DNA of 64,000 bases from Lenzites betulinus. Taxonomy: Eukaryota; Basidiomycota; Agaricomycetes; Polyporales; Polyporaceae. The stretch lies in assembly GCA_022264855.1 (NCBI GenBank), contig JABYQU010000028.1, positions 310,001 through 374,000 of the forward strand. Reading direction: 5' to 3'. Position numbers and translations under genes: made by a program. Below the pieces are notes generated by a model. The model searched no databases and was not told the origin of the DNA. It saw only the letters and a program-made list of their open reading frames with translations. Numbering within the stretch: the stretch's first letter is position 1; every line of letters starts with the position of its first letter. This document shows positions 10,415-22,160 of this stretch, piece after piece.

Positions 10415-12827
10415 ATGTCTCTGAAGGTTCCGAAGGCGCAAAATCTCCAGCTCTTCAAGGATGGCTACAAGGTCAGTCTTTCCCCGGCGCGAGCGAGCGC
10501 AAAGTGTCCGACGCGTCCTGCAGCATCTGCAAGGCCTCGAGGATGCCGTCCTGCGCAACATCCAGGCCGTCGCCGAGCTCTCCGACCTCGTCAGGACAAG
10601 CTTCGGACCGAACGGTGCGTCGTGCACGTTTCTCTGCGAGAGATCTTACGCGTCGAGCCGCATGCGCACACCCACACAGGCCGGAATAAACTGGTGATCA
10701 ACCACATTGGCAAGCTTTTCGTCACGTCCGATGCGGCGACGATCATCCGCGAGATCGAGGTCGTGCACCCCGCGGCGAAGCTGCTCGTTATGGCGTCACA
10801 AGCACAGGAAGCCGAGGTATGTCTCTTCCATGCTATACCGGACGATTGTTCGTGGGGTGTACACAACGCACATTCGGCCATTTTCCGCTCCTACGTATAT
10901 TTGGAATGGAGCCCGCACTGGACTGCTTAAAACGGACTAGTATTTTGCGCAACGCGCATTCGTCCATGTTCCGCTCCGGAATGGGCTCTGAAAGGCACTT
11001 GAAGTCCACAAACCACAAACCATTACTCACCGTAAAATGTGCGCGACTGCGCCCAAGGTACCGGGTGGATTTAACTTTGCAGTCAACGCGGCGCCAACGG
11101 AGGATATCTAGTCTGGTGCCAGAATTACAGTGGACGTCGACGCTCACGATGTTCCCGTACATAGTTTTGACCGGACATGCGTTAAATACCTTATCCTTTA
11201 CAGATGGGCGACGCGACGAACAGCGTCATGATCCTTGCCGGCGAGATGCTGAAGAAGGCCGAGCAGCTGCTCATCATGGGCCTGCACCCCAGCGAAATCA
11301 TCAAGGGATACGAGCTTGCGAGCATAAAGGCCCTCGCCGAACTCGAGAGTGCGTGCATCCTGCTCGAATCGCGCTCCGATCAACCTAATAACCCCGTGCA
11401 GCCCTCTCAACATCAAAACTTCCCTCGCCACCCACGAAAGAGACCCTCGCTAGCGCACTGAAGCCCGCGATCGCGTCGAAACAATACGGCGTCGAGGACC
11501 TGCTCGCGGGTCTTGTCGCCGAGGCTGCACTGACCGTCATGCCCTCCAACCCGAAAAACTTCAATGTCGACAACGTACGCGTCGTCAAAATCATGGGCGG
11601 TAGCCTTTCCGGCAGCAAGGTCGTCCGGGGAATGGTCTTCGGCAGGGAACCCGAAGGTATGCCCTCGGTATGTGCGCTCTGTCCGCCCTGCTAAACAACT
11701 TCGCTAGGCATCGTGAAGAAAGTACGGGGAGGAAAGGTCGCTGTGTTCACCTGCGCGCTGGACTCCGCGCAAACAGAGACCAAGGGCACGGTCCTGATCC
11801 GCAGTGCAGATGAGATGCTAAACTTCACGAGCGGCGAGGAGAAGCACCTGGAAAAGGTCAGCCACCCACCCCACTTTTCTCTCAGCCCGCGCATCTGAAT
11901 TTCCCTCCAGATCTTCCAGGAGATCGCGGACTCGGGCGTGAAGGTGATCATCGCGGGCACGACCATCGGCGAGCTCGCGATGCACTACCTGAACCGGATG
12001 GGCATCGCGGTGCTGAAGGTGCTCTCCAAGTTCGACCTGCGGCGGCTGTGCCGCGTCGTGAACGCGACGCCGCTCGCGCGCGTCGGCGCGCCGACGCCCG
12101 AGGAGGCGGGCTTCGTCGACGTGTTCGAGAGCATCGAGGTCGGCGGCGACCGCGTCACCGTCCTGCGCCAGCTCGTCGAGGGCGACGCGGACTTCGTGCC
12201 CGGCGCGCCCGGCGGCGAGCGCACGCGCACGGCGACGATCGTGCTGCGCGGCGCGACGCAGAACCGGCTCGACGACCTCGAGCGCGCGGTGGACGACGGC
12301 GTGAACGTGATCAAGGCGCTGCTCAAGGACGCGCGGCTCGTGCCGGGCGCGGGCGCGACGGAGCTCGAGCTCGCGAAGCGGGTGGACACGTACGGGAGCG
12401 GGCTGAAGGGCCTCTCGCAGCACGGCGTGCGGCGGTGGGCGCAGGCACTCGAGGTCATCCCGCGCACGCTCGCGGAGAACGCGCTGGGGGCGCGGAGGGC
12501 AACGAGGTCGTCAGCCGGCTGTGGGCAAAGCACGAGAACGCGGGCGGCGAGGCGTTCGGTGTTGACGTCGAGGTGCGTTTAGTGACTTGTGAACCCGAGT
12601 TCTTGTATCAGTTGGCTAACGTCGCTCGGATGTTACAGGCGGAGACGGACGGGACGCTCTCCGCGGTGGAGCACGAGATCCTGGACTCGCTCGCGGCAAA
12701 GCAGTGGGCGATCAAGCTCGCGACAGAGGCGGCGACGTCCGTGCTCAGCGTGGACAGCATCATCATGAGCAGACCTGCAGGAGGCCCGAAGGTACCGCAG
12801 CAGGCGGGCAACTGGGACGAGGACTGA
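10415..12827 (+). CDS. CCT8: T-complex protein 1 subunit theta (CCT/TRiC chaperonin) with an apparent one-base frameshift
   Basis: CCT8 is one of eight subunits of the cytosolic CCT/TRiC ring that folds actin, tubulin and WD40 proteins with ATP. Exons start with MSLKVPKAQNLQLFKDGYK and continue with SFGPNGRNKLVINHIGKLF, SDAATIIREIEVVHPAAKLL, MGDATNSVMILAGEML, VVKIMGGSLSGSKVVRGM, AVFTCALDSAQTETKGT, LNRMGIAVLKVLSKFDLRRL, TIVLRGATQNRLDDLERAVD and LPGAGATELEL style blocks, ending in AGGPKVPQQAGNWDED. These match the theta subunit along its whole length. At 12486-12490 a run of five G breaks the frame: the family expects LAENALGGAEGNEVVSRL, which needs one more G. An essential single-copy gene is unlikely to be dead, so a sequencing or assembly error is the first explanation. 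Intron 3 (10818-11203) is long, with an imperfect 30-nt repeat at about 10863 and 10947. Confidence 0.93.
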
Positions 12828-13848
12828 GCGGGGGCGTTATGTCGGCGATGGGGTACGATTGAAGTATAGACGAGTAATTCACGTGTACAATGCCACTGGT
12901 TTTTGCTTGCATTCCGGTCTGCTCTGGCTCTCCTTGTGCTCTACGATCATCACACCCACAAAATATGGTGTAAACCCGCGTCTCGAGTGCACATATATTG
13001 CACGCCACCCGGCCACCGCCCGAAAGAGACCGCCAAGCAATGCGCATGGTCCGTGCGCTGGCGGCCAGTATATAAGCCCGCTCCGGACATGTTAACACCT
13101 CATACTTACCTTGATGGCACGAGCCCCTTCCCGTCCCTGGGACCGTGGGCCACGGGGGCCTCTCATAGCACGGCGACCCTGTCCGCAGGGGGCCCTCGCG
13201 GTTTGTATGGGCTTCGGCTCATGCACCGTCTCAATATTTCCCTGTCCCGTTCCGGCCCTCGGGCTGGGCGGGCCTTTTTTGTTGTCGGTATGCAGCGCTA
13301 ACCCTAACCCTAGTGTACCATACAACGCAATAAATCCACCTTATCATATATTGTGTATCCTTTGCTTAATTAATGTTTGTTAGCTCGCGCAGCACAGGCT
13401 CCCTCGAGTGTATGAATGGATATACATCAGCTAGAGACTAGTAAGAACACACTGTATAAAATAACACACAGGAAAAGGACAGTTCAAGAGGTGGTGGTGG
13501 GAGAGCGCACTAGTACGGGATGGGATATGCATCATTATGGCTGCCACAAACTGAGCACGGACACTGCGCCCGGAACGTCCGTCGTCATCGTCCTCGCCGT
13601 CTGTCGGCCCTCGTGCCTGCAGCAAGCCTGCGGATATCATAGACGGCGGTCACCGGAGCATACACTACCTGTAGACGAGCAAGAGCAGGAGACGGGATAG
13701 GTAGGGGGAAGCAAGAAGGGACTGTCCAGGGCGGTACAAGCAGGCTGCCGCTGGCGAGGTCGCGCGCGGGAGGAGCACAGCGGGTCGGGGCGTCACGGCA
13801 TCTCGGGGCATGGGGTAACATCAGGTATGTGGGGGCCAGGGCGGGGAA
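12828..13848. other. Intergenic, CCT8 to the Bem2-like gene (convergent)
   Basis: No exon is supported. It should contain two 3' UTRs. A double CCCTAA element lies at 13298-13313, next to a GC-rich inverted stretch followed by a T run (about 13248-13280) that could fold in RNA. Confidence 0.5.
13298..13313 (-). repeat. Short interstitial telomere-like repeat CTAACCCTAACCCTAG
   Basis: Two and a half CCCTAA units, about 470 bp after the CCT8 stop and in opposite orientation to the TTAGGG element upstream of the gene. Too short to be a telomere end. Confidence 0.5.
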
Positions 13849-16800
13849 CTAGGGTATGCTGAACGACAGCTCTGCGGGGCTCCCGAGGTTGATGTTCAGC
13901 TGGGGCGGCTCGGAGGAGAGCTTCGGGGGCATGTCGTCGACGGCGTCCCCGAAGATGTCCTCTTCCTCTTCGTCCTCTTCTGGGATCGGCTCGTCGAACT
14001 CGTCGTACTCTTCGGGCTCCTGCTCGGCCTCTGCGTCCTGCTCCTGCTCGATCTCGTTGTCAAAGATGACGTGGAACTGGACAGGCGGTCAAGACACGAA
14101 GGGCCCAGCAACGGGACGGCACTTACGTGGGCGATGAGCATCTTCGTGACACGGTGGCCGGCAGCCATGTTCGAGAAGAAGGTCCCGACGTCGCCGTTTG
14201 TCGAGCGCAGCAGGTTCGGGCTGAACACCGTCGCGAGAGACTCTGCCGTCATCTGGTTGCTCTCTTCATAATCGGTCACTCTGAACAACATGACGCGTTA
14301 ACATGCCGGCACATAGTGACAGGTGTGGCTACGCACCTCTCGAGATGCTCAACGATTCGCTTGAGGAGATCGAAGTTCGCTCCAGGAAGCGAGCGCACGA
14401 TCTCGCGCACGTTCGCAACCTTGGTCTGGAAGTCGACATCGTCGCGGCCCGTAGCTATGGCAGCAAGTCAGCAGCAATCCATAACGGCGTGAACACATTC
14501 ACGTACCGGCTGCATTGAGAATGGCGCCGTAGATATCTGGCGGGAACATGCCCCCGGGGAGCACCCGGAACCACGACTTGATCAGATCGCACACGGCGTG
14601 GATGTCGGTGACCTCCGAGATGGGCCATTCGCCTACGCATCGAGCGTTAGAACATGCATTCTGAGCGCGTGTAACATCGGGTGACCGACCTCGGTTAAGA
14701 GCCTCCTTCATGGTGTTCACCTCAGAATGGGCCCCGGCGATGCGGTCTGAGAGGTTCGGGGAATCAGCTTTGAATGGATGGCGCCGACGGGGAACTCACA
14801 TATGCCGACTTCGGTCAGGCCGCGTTGCTCGACCTCGTTGATCAGTCGCTCAACGACAGAGGGAATGGTGCCGGGCGTGTATTCTCCGTCCGGAGACTCG
14901 CGTTGCAACAGCACGTCGAGCTCCACGCCAAACACTACAAGGCACTATCCGTCAGCTCTCAGTCACTTCGACACGCCGGGAGCTCTCACTTACCTGCGTT
15001 AGGGTGGCGTGAGTGGCCCGTTGAGTTGGCAAGCAGGTGGTCTGCGATCTGTTGAGGCTTCGTGTTCTGGCCGAGGTACGTAAGGCGCCGCTTGGCCGTC
15101 ATCTTCGACACGCGCTCGATCGTCTCCGTCCACTTCTTCATCTCCTGCTGGCTCGCCGCCTGGAGCAGATAGTGGCCCCCGTCCTCGGAGTCGATCTGGA
15201 ATACGAACGAGCGCTCGTTGTTGATGAACTGCGCGACGTGCGCGCCCACGACGCTCAGCACGAGCGACGGCTTGTGCGACGGCGTGAAGTCGAGCTCCGC
15301 CGGGGTGCGCTTGCTCGGGCTCCCCGAGAGCGTGTCGGACGTGAACGCGCTCGAGATGGGGCGCATGAACTGGAAGAACGCAGAGGACATGCTCTTCTTG
15401 TTCCGATGCTGCTTCGGCATGACCTGATTCGGGCGCCGCTGGTACATGGCCTTGTTCAGCTGCTCCTCGCGCCGGTCGTGCCGCATCTGCTCCTGGCGCT
15501 TCTCCTTGCTCAGGCGGTCGCGCCAGAGCCGGTCCCGCCGGTTCTTCTCCTGCTGCTGCGCGACGAGGTTTTGGAACGGCCGCTGCCCTCTCTTGGCGGG
15601 GGTGACGTTCGCCTGCGCGGCTTCGCGGTAGGCATCGTCGCGGATGACGCGCAGGTCGAAGTGGACTACGCCGAGCTCCTTCTCCATGTTGTTCAGCCTC
15701 TCGAAGTCCCGTCGGTCGTTTTCACGGCGGCGCTGTCTGCGGCCGGGGCCTGCGCCGGAGATGCTGGTTAGTAACGTTTGCAGTGTCCTGGGAATTTATC
15801 AGTACGCCGAAGGCTATCTCCGTCCTGTCAAGCTTACCGCCGCTTCTCAAAGTTGACCAGAGGTATCGGTTCCACGGAGGGGGACTCCAGCACGTCCGGC
15901 AAGCTGATGATCTCCAACGTCTTCTCCATGAGCCAACCGATGTCGGGAGCGAGCACCCCGCGTGATGACGAAGCCTGAACGACAGGCCGTGCCAGATACG
16001 CAGCGAGCGTGTCGCACCCGCTCCCACGATTCACAGAAACTCCCAGCCACGCGCGCTGGTACGACCGGCTCTCGACACTCAGCACGGCGGAGGTAAGGAG
16101 TGCCTCGACGAACGACCGTATGCACGGGCGCTCGGAGAACGGCAGGTCGGTGTTCTCGCCGTCAGCGTTCCGACGGCGGCAGACCTCGATGGCGCGGAGC
16201 ATCAGCTCCATCCGCTCCTGGCGCGCCTGGATGCCAATCCTGAGCGCGACAAGCTTCGAGATCAGCCACTTCCGCAGGATGCCGAACGCGCGGACGCAGC
16301 TCCGCACGGCCGGCGGCAGCAGGCGGTAGAGGTTGTCCTGCGTGAGCTCGGAGATGAGCGTGGACGGCTCGACTTCCAGGATGTACGAGCCCATCGACTG
16401 AATCTCGACCTCGTCCGCGAGCGTGCTCTGATCACGCATGAGGAACCAGCCCGTGCGGTCCGCCGATTGTACCTCGAACAGGTCCGCCATGACGAAGAGG
16501 TCCTGGGAGCACGGAGAATCTGTCAGATTGCCTTCCTATAGACGATACGCGAAGGGTTTCGCCGCGTTACGCACCTCCTGTGTGACGTTGCGCAGTGTCG
16601 CAGACGCCATGGAGTTGAGGTTGTTCACCAGCTCTTCCGGATCGAGCTGGTCAATATCGGGCAGGTCGGTCCCGTAGCTGATCGTGCCCAAGCCCTCGGT
16701 CATGCCGTCAGGGGCGCCCGCTGTGCGTGGGATGGGCCGCATCGTCTGCGAGAGGAATGACATGTGCAACGTCTTCCGCGCCAGGTCGAGCGCTTTCAAT

Positions 16801-19800
16801 GCCTGACTAACGTCGGACTCTGCGTCTGGCGCTGCTGATTGGAGCAGCTTCTGCTCGGTAGGCTGTGTAAGGAACGCGAGGAAGGCTTCATACAGCCCAA
16901 CATCGTCAAGGGCATCCTGAGCACCCCCACCTGTAGAGAGCCACTCTCCCATGGTCTCCAGCACTTCCAGCCGGAGGCGGATAATGTGCGAGACCTCGTC
17001 GGAGGTGAGTGGGCGGCCCGCTTCATGGGCGCCAGAATATCGCTTCTTCAGAAGCTGACGACGGGGAACGGCATTGAGCGCGGGCTGCGACCATTCCATC
17101 ATTGCGGTCACTCACCTCAAACAGGATCTGGGGCTTTAAAAAGCTTCGGAAGTTGTTCCACCACACCTGCGAAAAGTCCTCCATGTCCACCCTCACTTCT
17201 CTCGTTTTCCGGTCGGTGAGCGGCATCTCTCCGTTGTCGTCCGCGACTGACACAGAAACACCCTGGAGCCCGTGGACGAGGACGTCGACGAGACGGTCCA
17301 GCGTGCCCGCCTGGACGACGACGCGTAGGGGCCTGTCGGACGTCACTTCCGAGGCGACAAGACTCGTTCGCTGGGACATGGACGGCAGTGAGTTCCGTCG
17401 TGCCATACTGGACTTCCGTTCGGTTCCGTGCCCGTGCGAAGAGCTGGGCGTCACGCGGATCGAAGGGTTACGGCTGAAGGACCTTTCCAAGGTTGGTGTT
17501 TCCACCGCTGCCGAACTGGGTGGCCGAGAGGGTGCGCGAGAGGCCGGTCGGGAGGATGAAACGGCATCCCATCCTGACTGCACGAGAAGGGTGAGTTCGC
17601 CGCCATACACGGGGATCACCGTTCCTCCCAGATCGAGGCCACCAAGCTTCGGTCGCTCCCCTTGCGATGTCCTGTCGCCATCCAGATGGGAACGCAGATC
17701 CCTAATGTCTTGGAAATTCAAGGCAGTCGCAGACGAGTTGCTCTCCAGTCGGCCGCGGATGATATGCGAGCGATTGACGAATGAGACGGTGGGAAGCGGT
17801 TCAGGGAAGAGAAGCGCAGCGAGCGGGTGGACGGAAGGTTGCTGGGAGAGCCTCGACCAGAAATATGGTTCGAAAACGCCTCTCCGGCGCGGTTCGGCGG
17901 CTGAAGACAGAGACATGAATTGTTCGGTTCTGGAAGAAGCCATTAGGATGTATGCTTAACAGACAGACAACGAAGGAACGAACCTCAAGAATTTGGCCGC
18001 CAATCCTCCTCGGTTATTTCCCTCGAACGCAAGCGTTTTCCAGTGCTGCGCAAGCACTTCCACACCGGGGAAGTCAGACACCCTCGAGCCGGAGTTGTCA
18101 CTGCTCTTCGTACACAAGGCAAACGTAGTCCGCACAGCATCGAACTTCTCCCGCACCTCTCGCAGATACTGGACGGCCCACTCCTCGCTCTCATCGCCAC
18201 CTTTCGCCTTCTCCAACGCTTCGCGGATCTCACGTTGGGCATCGCCGGCCCACGGATACGTCAGAGTCGCGGTTGCGGTCGGCTGGTCGCCCCGGACGAG
18301 GATCTGGACCCAGCCTTGCACGATGGATAGCGCCTCCGGGTCCACTCGCTTCCATACCTTGTCGAGGCGCGCGATCGGGCGAGCGCACAAAGCAGCCATG
18401 ATTGCACGCCAGGAGCACTCATCCCCGTCCCGCCGCGCGAGCTCCCCGACCTTAGTCCAAGCGGAGATGACGTCGGAACGAGTGTGAGTACGGGCGGTCG
18501 CCCGGTCGTGGTGCGGCTGCGAAGACGCGCCGTGACCATGGTTGTTCGCTGCAGGGTCCGGGACCAGCACCTGGATGAGGACGAGACGGGTGAGCCAGTG
18601 GGGCCGGTCGTCAGATCCGGTGAACGGGAGGATAGCGTTATGGATAGGCGCCGGGGAACCAGCCTCCTGCGGGCTAGAGCCGAGAATGTAGTCAGCAGTG
18701 AAGTTGTCTGGGATGTTCTGGAGGGTATCTTCTTGGGCGATGAACAAGGAGCGGGCGATGAGCGCCGGATCGAGGTTGAGCAGTACGTCGCGCGAAAGAC
18801 CTTCCTCCTCGAGCGCCATACGCAACGCTTCCGGGGAAAGGGACGAGGCAACGGGAGGGGGCGGCGGAGACAGCGGTCGAGAGTTCTGGGGTAAGCCTTC
18901 GGTGAATGCTTCGGTGATAGGCTGCATCCTCCCCTGACCAGGCCTGGGTGAGAAGGCGCCCAAGTCTGAAGACGCTTCCTCGGATGCGGATGACGCTGGG
19001 AGGAGCGGCGAGGGGGTGTGCATTGCCATCGTCGAATTCGACGCGGGAAGGCCGGAGACCTTCGAAGCGGTAGGGGAGAAGTCTGGGATGGTATCTCGCT
19101 GCCACACGTCCCACGCCTGCCCATTCTCGGGGCAGCCTTGGTAGTTGAGATACTGGGCGGCGAGCCACTCTACCCGCTGCCTCTCTTCCGCCTTCGTGTC
19201 TTCATCCGCACCGTCCACAAGATTGGCGCAGCACCTGAGGAACACTGTCTCAAACGGCGCTTTCCCTATCAAAGGCGGTAAGCATAGCAGGACCACCGCC
19301 GCAAACTCGCGCCAGCCAGGCCTATATCGGGTTGAGGCCACAGCACTTTCCTGCTCCTCGCTCAAACCGTTGACAGGTGCGTCGCGAAACGTAGTTGCGA
19401 ACACGGCTTCATGCACCAATGCTTCTGTCGTTCCCTTCTCCACCCCTGCGCCGACGACCAGGGCGGGGTGCGTACCGCGCCCCCAATAAGCCCTACGCCG
19501 GCGCATCTCCTCCCTCTCCTTACCCTTCCAGCCCCCGCGTCCGCCCATGTCCATTTCCGCATCGTGCAGATCGACCTCGGCCTCGCTTGCGCCAAGACCC
19601 TCGGCCTCCATGACAGCGACGAGTTCCGTGGGGAACAGCTCCTTGATCGCGGCGCTACGGTCGCCGGGCGGCTTGTAGAAGTACAACTTCGAGCCCTTCA
19701 GCACAAGCTTGAACGGCTTCCAACCCTTCGCAAGCACCGCCGGGGCGCCACCCGCCATGTACGCATGATGCGCGCGGGTGTTCAGCATCGCAGGGGAGAA

Positions 19801-21357
19801 CTCTGACATGCGGTTGACAAACCCGGATTGGTATACAACCTGCGAGGTGCGTTTGTCGTGCTTGTTTCCTTCGTCGGGCTCCACGATCGTGGGCGGTGCG
19901 AGCAGAGTTGGGGAGGACGGACCCTGGCTGATGTTTCCGTCTGGGGTGTATAACGCGGACGGTGAGATTTTCGCGTTGCCTGTTCCTGCGCCGAAGCCGA
20001 AGGGGAAGGGCGACCGCGCAGAGGGGCCGCTTCCAAGAGAACCCTTATCGCGTTCTGGGTCCCTAGTTTCAGACGATGCAGAACCCTTGCGTTTCGGACT
20101 GGGCGGCACCAGAGTCGACTTCTGAGCAGACAATTTCGAAGGCAAACGGGGCGTGAAGGAGTGTGAGCGTGAGTGCACGTGAGAGGACGTAGACGATGCA
20201 GGCGTGAGTGGTGGTGTAATGGGCGAGGGGTTCGAAGACGGAGGTCCAAGACGCGAGACCTTGGGAGGAGAGGTCGATACATCACCAGAAATTACGGGGA
20301 ATGGATAGTTCATGTTAATCGAGGACGCGGAGGGCGATGGCACGGGGGAAGGAGAGGCTGCAACACTACTACTGACGCTGTCGCTGCGGTATGTCTTGAT
20401 CTTCTGGTGTAACGTAGTGTCTATCGGGGTGAGCGCGGGGGAGGACGCAGATGCAGAGATCTTCCCCAGGTCGTCCGCGGATTTGGACCAAGGCTTACGC
20501 GACATGTTTCGTAGGTCACCAAGACCTCGCGAGAATCCTGCATGGGGCGGAGAGGAGGGTGTGCGGCCGGGGTAAGGTCGTGAGTCCGGCATAGCAGATG
20601 TCGTCCTGGCTAGCGAGAGATCCATTACAGACCTGCATCCGAACGTAAGCACATGTACCAACTTGCGAAGCTACTGGAAATAAAAGAATGCAGACTGCTC
20701 GAAAGCTTCTCGCGGCGAGTGATTTTGACTATATGCCAGACAATACAGCGAGCAAGACACCGTCGTTGAAGCGTATAACCTTCCTATATTAGTACAGGCG
20801 ATGCGAGAATTCATGTGCAGACAGATCTTCATGACGCGGGGTCGTTCTTCTGAGCGGGAAGACATTGGTAACCAAGATGTGAAGATCCCATCGTGTTGAC
20901 CAGACAAATGTGATGAGCCAGCCACGGATAGCAGCGGTGCAGCATATTCCGCCAAACCCATGCACAACCGTAGAGAGCGCAGTCCAGTTGCTGTGGGCTA
21001 TAGCGTGATATAGATGATGACTTACCTGCTTGCGCCTGCCAGCCCTCCTCGATCAGGTGGTAACAAATTGTCCGCGATAGGTCTCGGGTCCGTAGGGTGC
21101 GAGATCTTGTGTTTACGCGCAGAGCTGGTACTCGATCGCGGCTCAGAGGAGCTCACTGAGGTGCGTCCGACGCCGCCGGAATTTGAGCGATTGAACCATT
21201 TCGTGGGCTTCGTGAAGAGTTGCGTAAAGCCGTTGGAAGGTGATGCGGACCGAGGCGCACCGCTGCTCAAGTAACTTGCCGGGGAGGAAGGTGAAGGAGT
21301 CGACGGCTCTGGTGGACAGAGTGAGTTCTGGTGCTGTGCCCCACGCCGAGGAGCCAT
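13849..21357 (-). CDS. BEM2: Large RasGEF-PH-RhoGAP protein (Bem2-like Rho GTPase activator)
   Basis: About 2,200 residues in at least ten exons, from the ATG at 21357 to TAG at 13849-13851. Exon 1 (21357-21022) and most of exon 2 (about 20630-17975) are Ser/Pro-rich and disordered, with a PH-like segment at VLAKGWKPFKLVLKGSKLYF. A RasGEF-like module covers LNLDPALIARSLFIAQED, LTRLVLIQVLVPD and SDVISAWTKVGELARRDGDE. Later come a second helical RasGEF-like part, a PH domain near 15100-15300 (FVFQIDSEDGGHYLLQAAS) and a C-terminal RhoGAP. The RhoGAP has VFGVELDVLLQRE, the arginine-finger site GIYRIAG across a splice, FRVLPGGMFPPDIY and MTAESLATVFSPNLLRS. The tail is acidic. This order and length resemble Bem2 of yeasts, which controls Rho/Cdc42 GTPases in polarity and budding. 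Exact partners here are inferred. Confidence 0.85.
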
Positions 21358-22160
21358 GTGCGGGGGTTAATGAGCGAAGGAGGTGGCAAGGGAGTGCGCG
21401 CCGAGAAGGAATGTGGAAGTCTGATGATTGTCTCCGAAAGTTATATCGGCGTGGGTATCTTCCTGCTTTTTGTCTGGATTACGTCGCGGAGATGAGAGTT
21501 ATATTGCTTACCGTGCTCTCTTCAGAGACGAGGAGGGAAAATGGGAGGAGGAAAAGGTGGTGGTGGTGGTGGTGAAGCACTTCGCCAGCGACGCTACAGT
21601 TCCAGTATAACCATAAAAGGCAGCCCTCGATGATCGACTAGCCAACGTCTATCGCAGACAGTAATATTCGTTCTGCACAGAGTTGTACCACAAGCACGAG
21701 AGAAGAACTGGATGAAAGGCCGGGCGTTGACGTTGAGTACTGAGTGCAGAGAAGGATTTCGCTAAGTCCAAGCTGAGTCCTTTAGTGTGTGGGAACAAAC
21801 TTCCTAATTCGAACACCCTCTCCCCGATGTTAACTTTCAGCCAATATTCCTAACAAATCATTCCGCTTTCTCTCTCTCTTCCTCCGCTCGTCAGAAAGCA
21901 GAACAGCTCCTGGACGTCGTTTATCGAGCTCTCTGCCCACTCGCGGGCTATTGCTCAGACCTGTCTGCGCACGCGCCGAAGCGACTTCGCACCAATCACG
22001 ATTCACGGCCCGAGCACATCTTGTCCTCAAACCCCGACAAGGACAACGGCCTTTCCCACATCCTACCTTGCCTTATTCCTGGCTTTGTTTCACGACCTCT
22101 GCGTCTCCTGTGACACTATCGGAGCGTGAGTATAACAAGACGTCGCGGTGAACCCAGGGC
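21358..22160. promoter_or_regulatory. Divergent region between the Bem2-like gene and the F-box gene
   Basis: No exon is supported. It holds a (GGT)6 microsatellite at 21556-21573 inside a purine-rich stretch, and pyrimidine-rich runs near 21865-21890 close to the F-box gene start, as is common in fungal promoters. Confidence 0.45.

Noticed and set aside
11818..12423. 201-codon open frame on - across CCT8
   Set aside because: It is antisense to well-matched CCT8 exons; the high GC content leaves few stop codons in other frames.
12048..12827. Alternative-frame 259-codon reading at the CCT8 3' end
   Set aside because: Its first part is Arg-rich shadow; only its end is CCT8, reached through the one-base frameshift, so it is not a separate gene.
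13240..13285. GC-rich hairpin followed by a T run, like a bacterial terminator
   Set aside because: The window is eukaryotic; this structure is not how its genes end, so it is at most an RNA fold in a 3' region.
13298..13313. Telomere or chromosome fusion point
   Set aside because: Only two and a half units, inside a run of conserved genes; a fusion would leave longer degenerate arrays.
15037..15771. 244-codon open frame on + across the Bem2-like gene
   Set aside because: It is the shadow of the PH and linker exons of the gene on -, Arg/Leu-rich with no domain pattern.
17102..17959. 285-codon open frame on + within the Bem2-like gene
   Set aside because: Antisense to exon 3, which reads as real protein in frame with its neighbours.
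18261..19124. 287-codon open frame on - overlapping the RasGEF exon
   Set aside because: It is a shifted frame of the same exon, which reads properly as RasGEF in the other frame.
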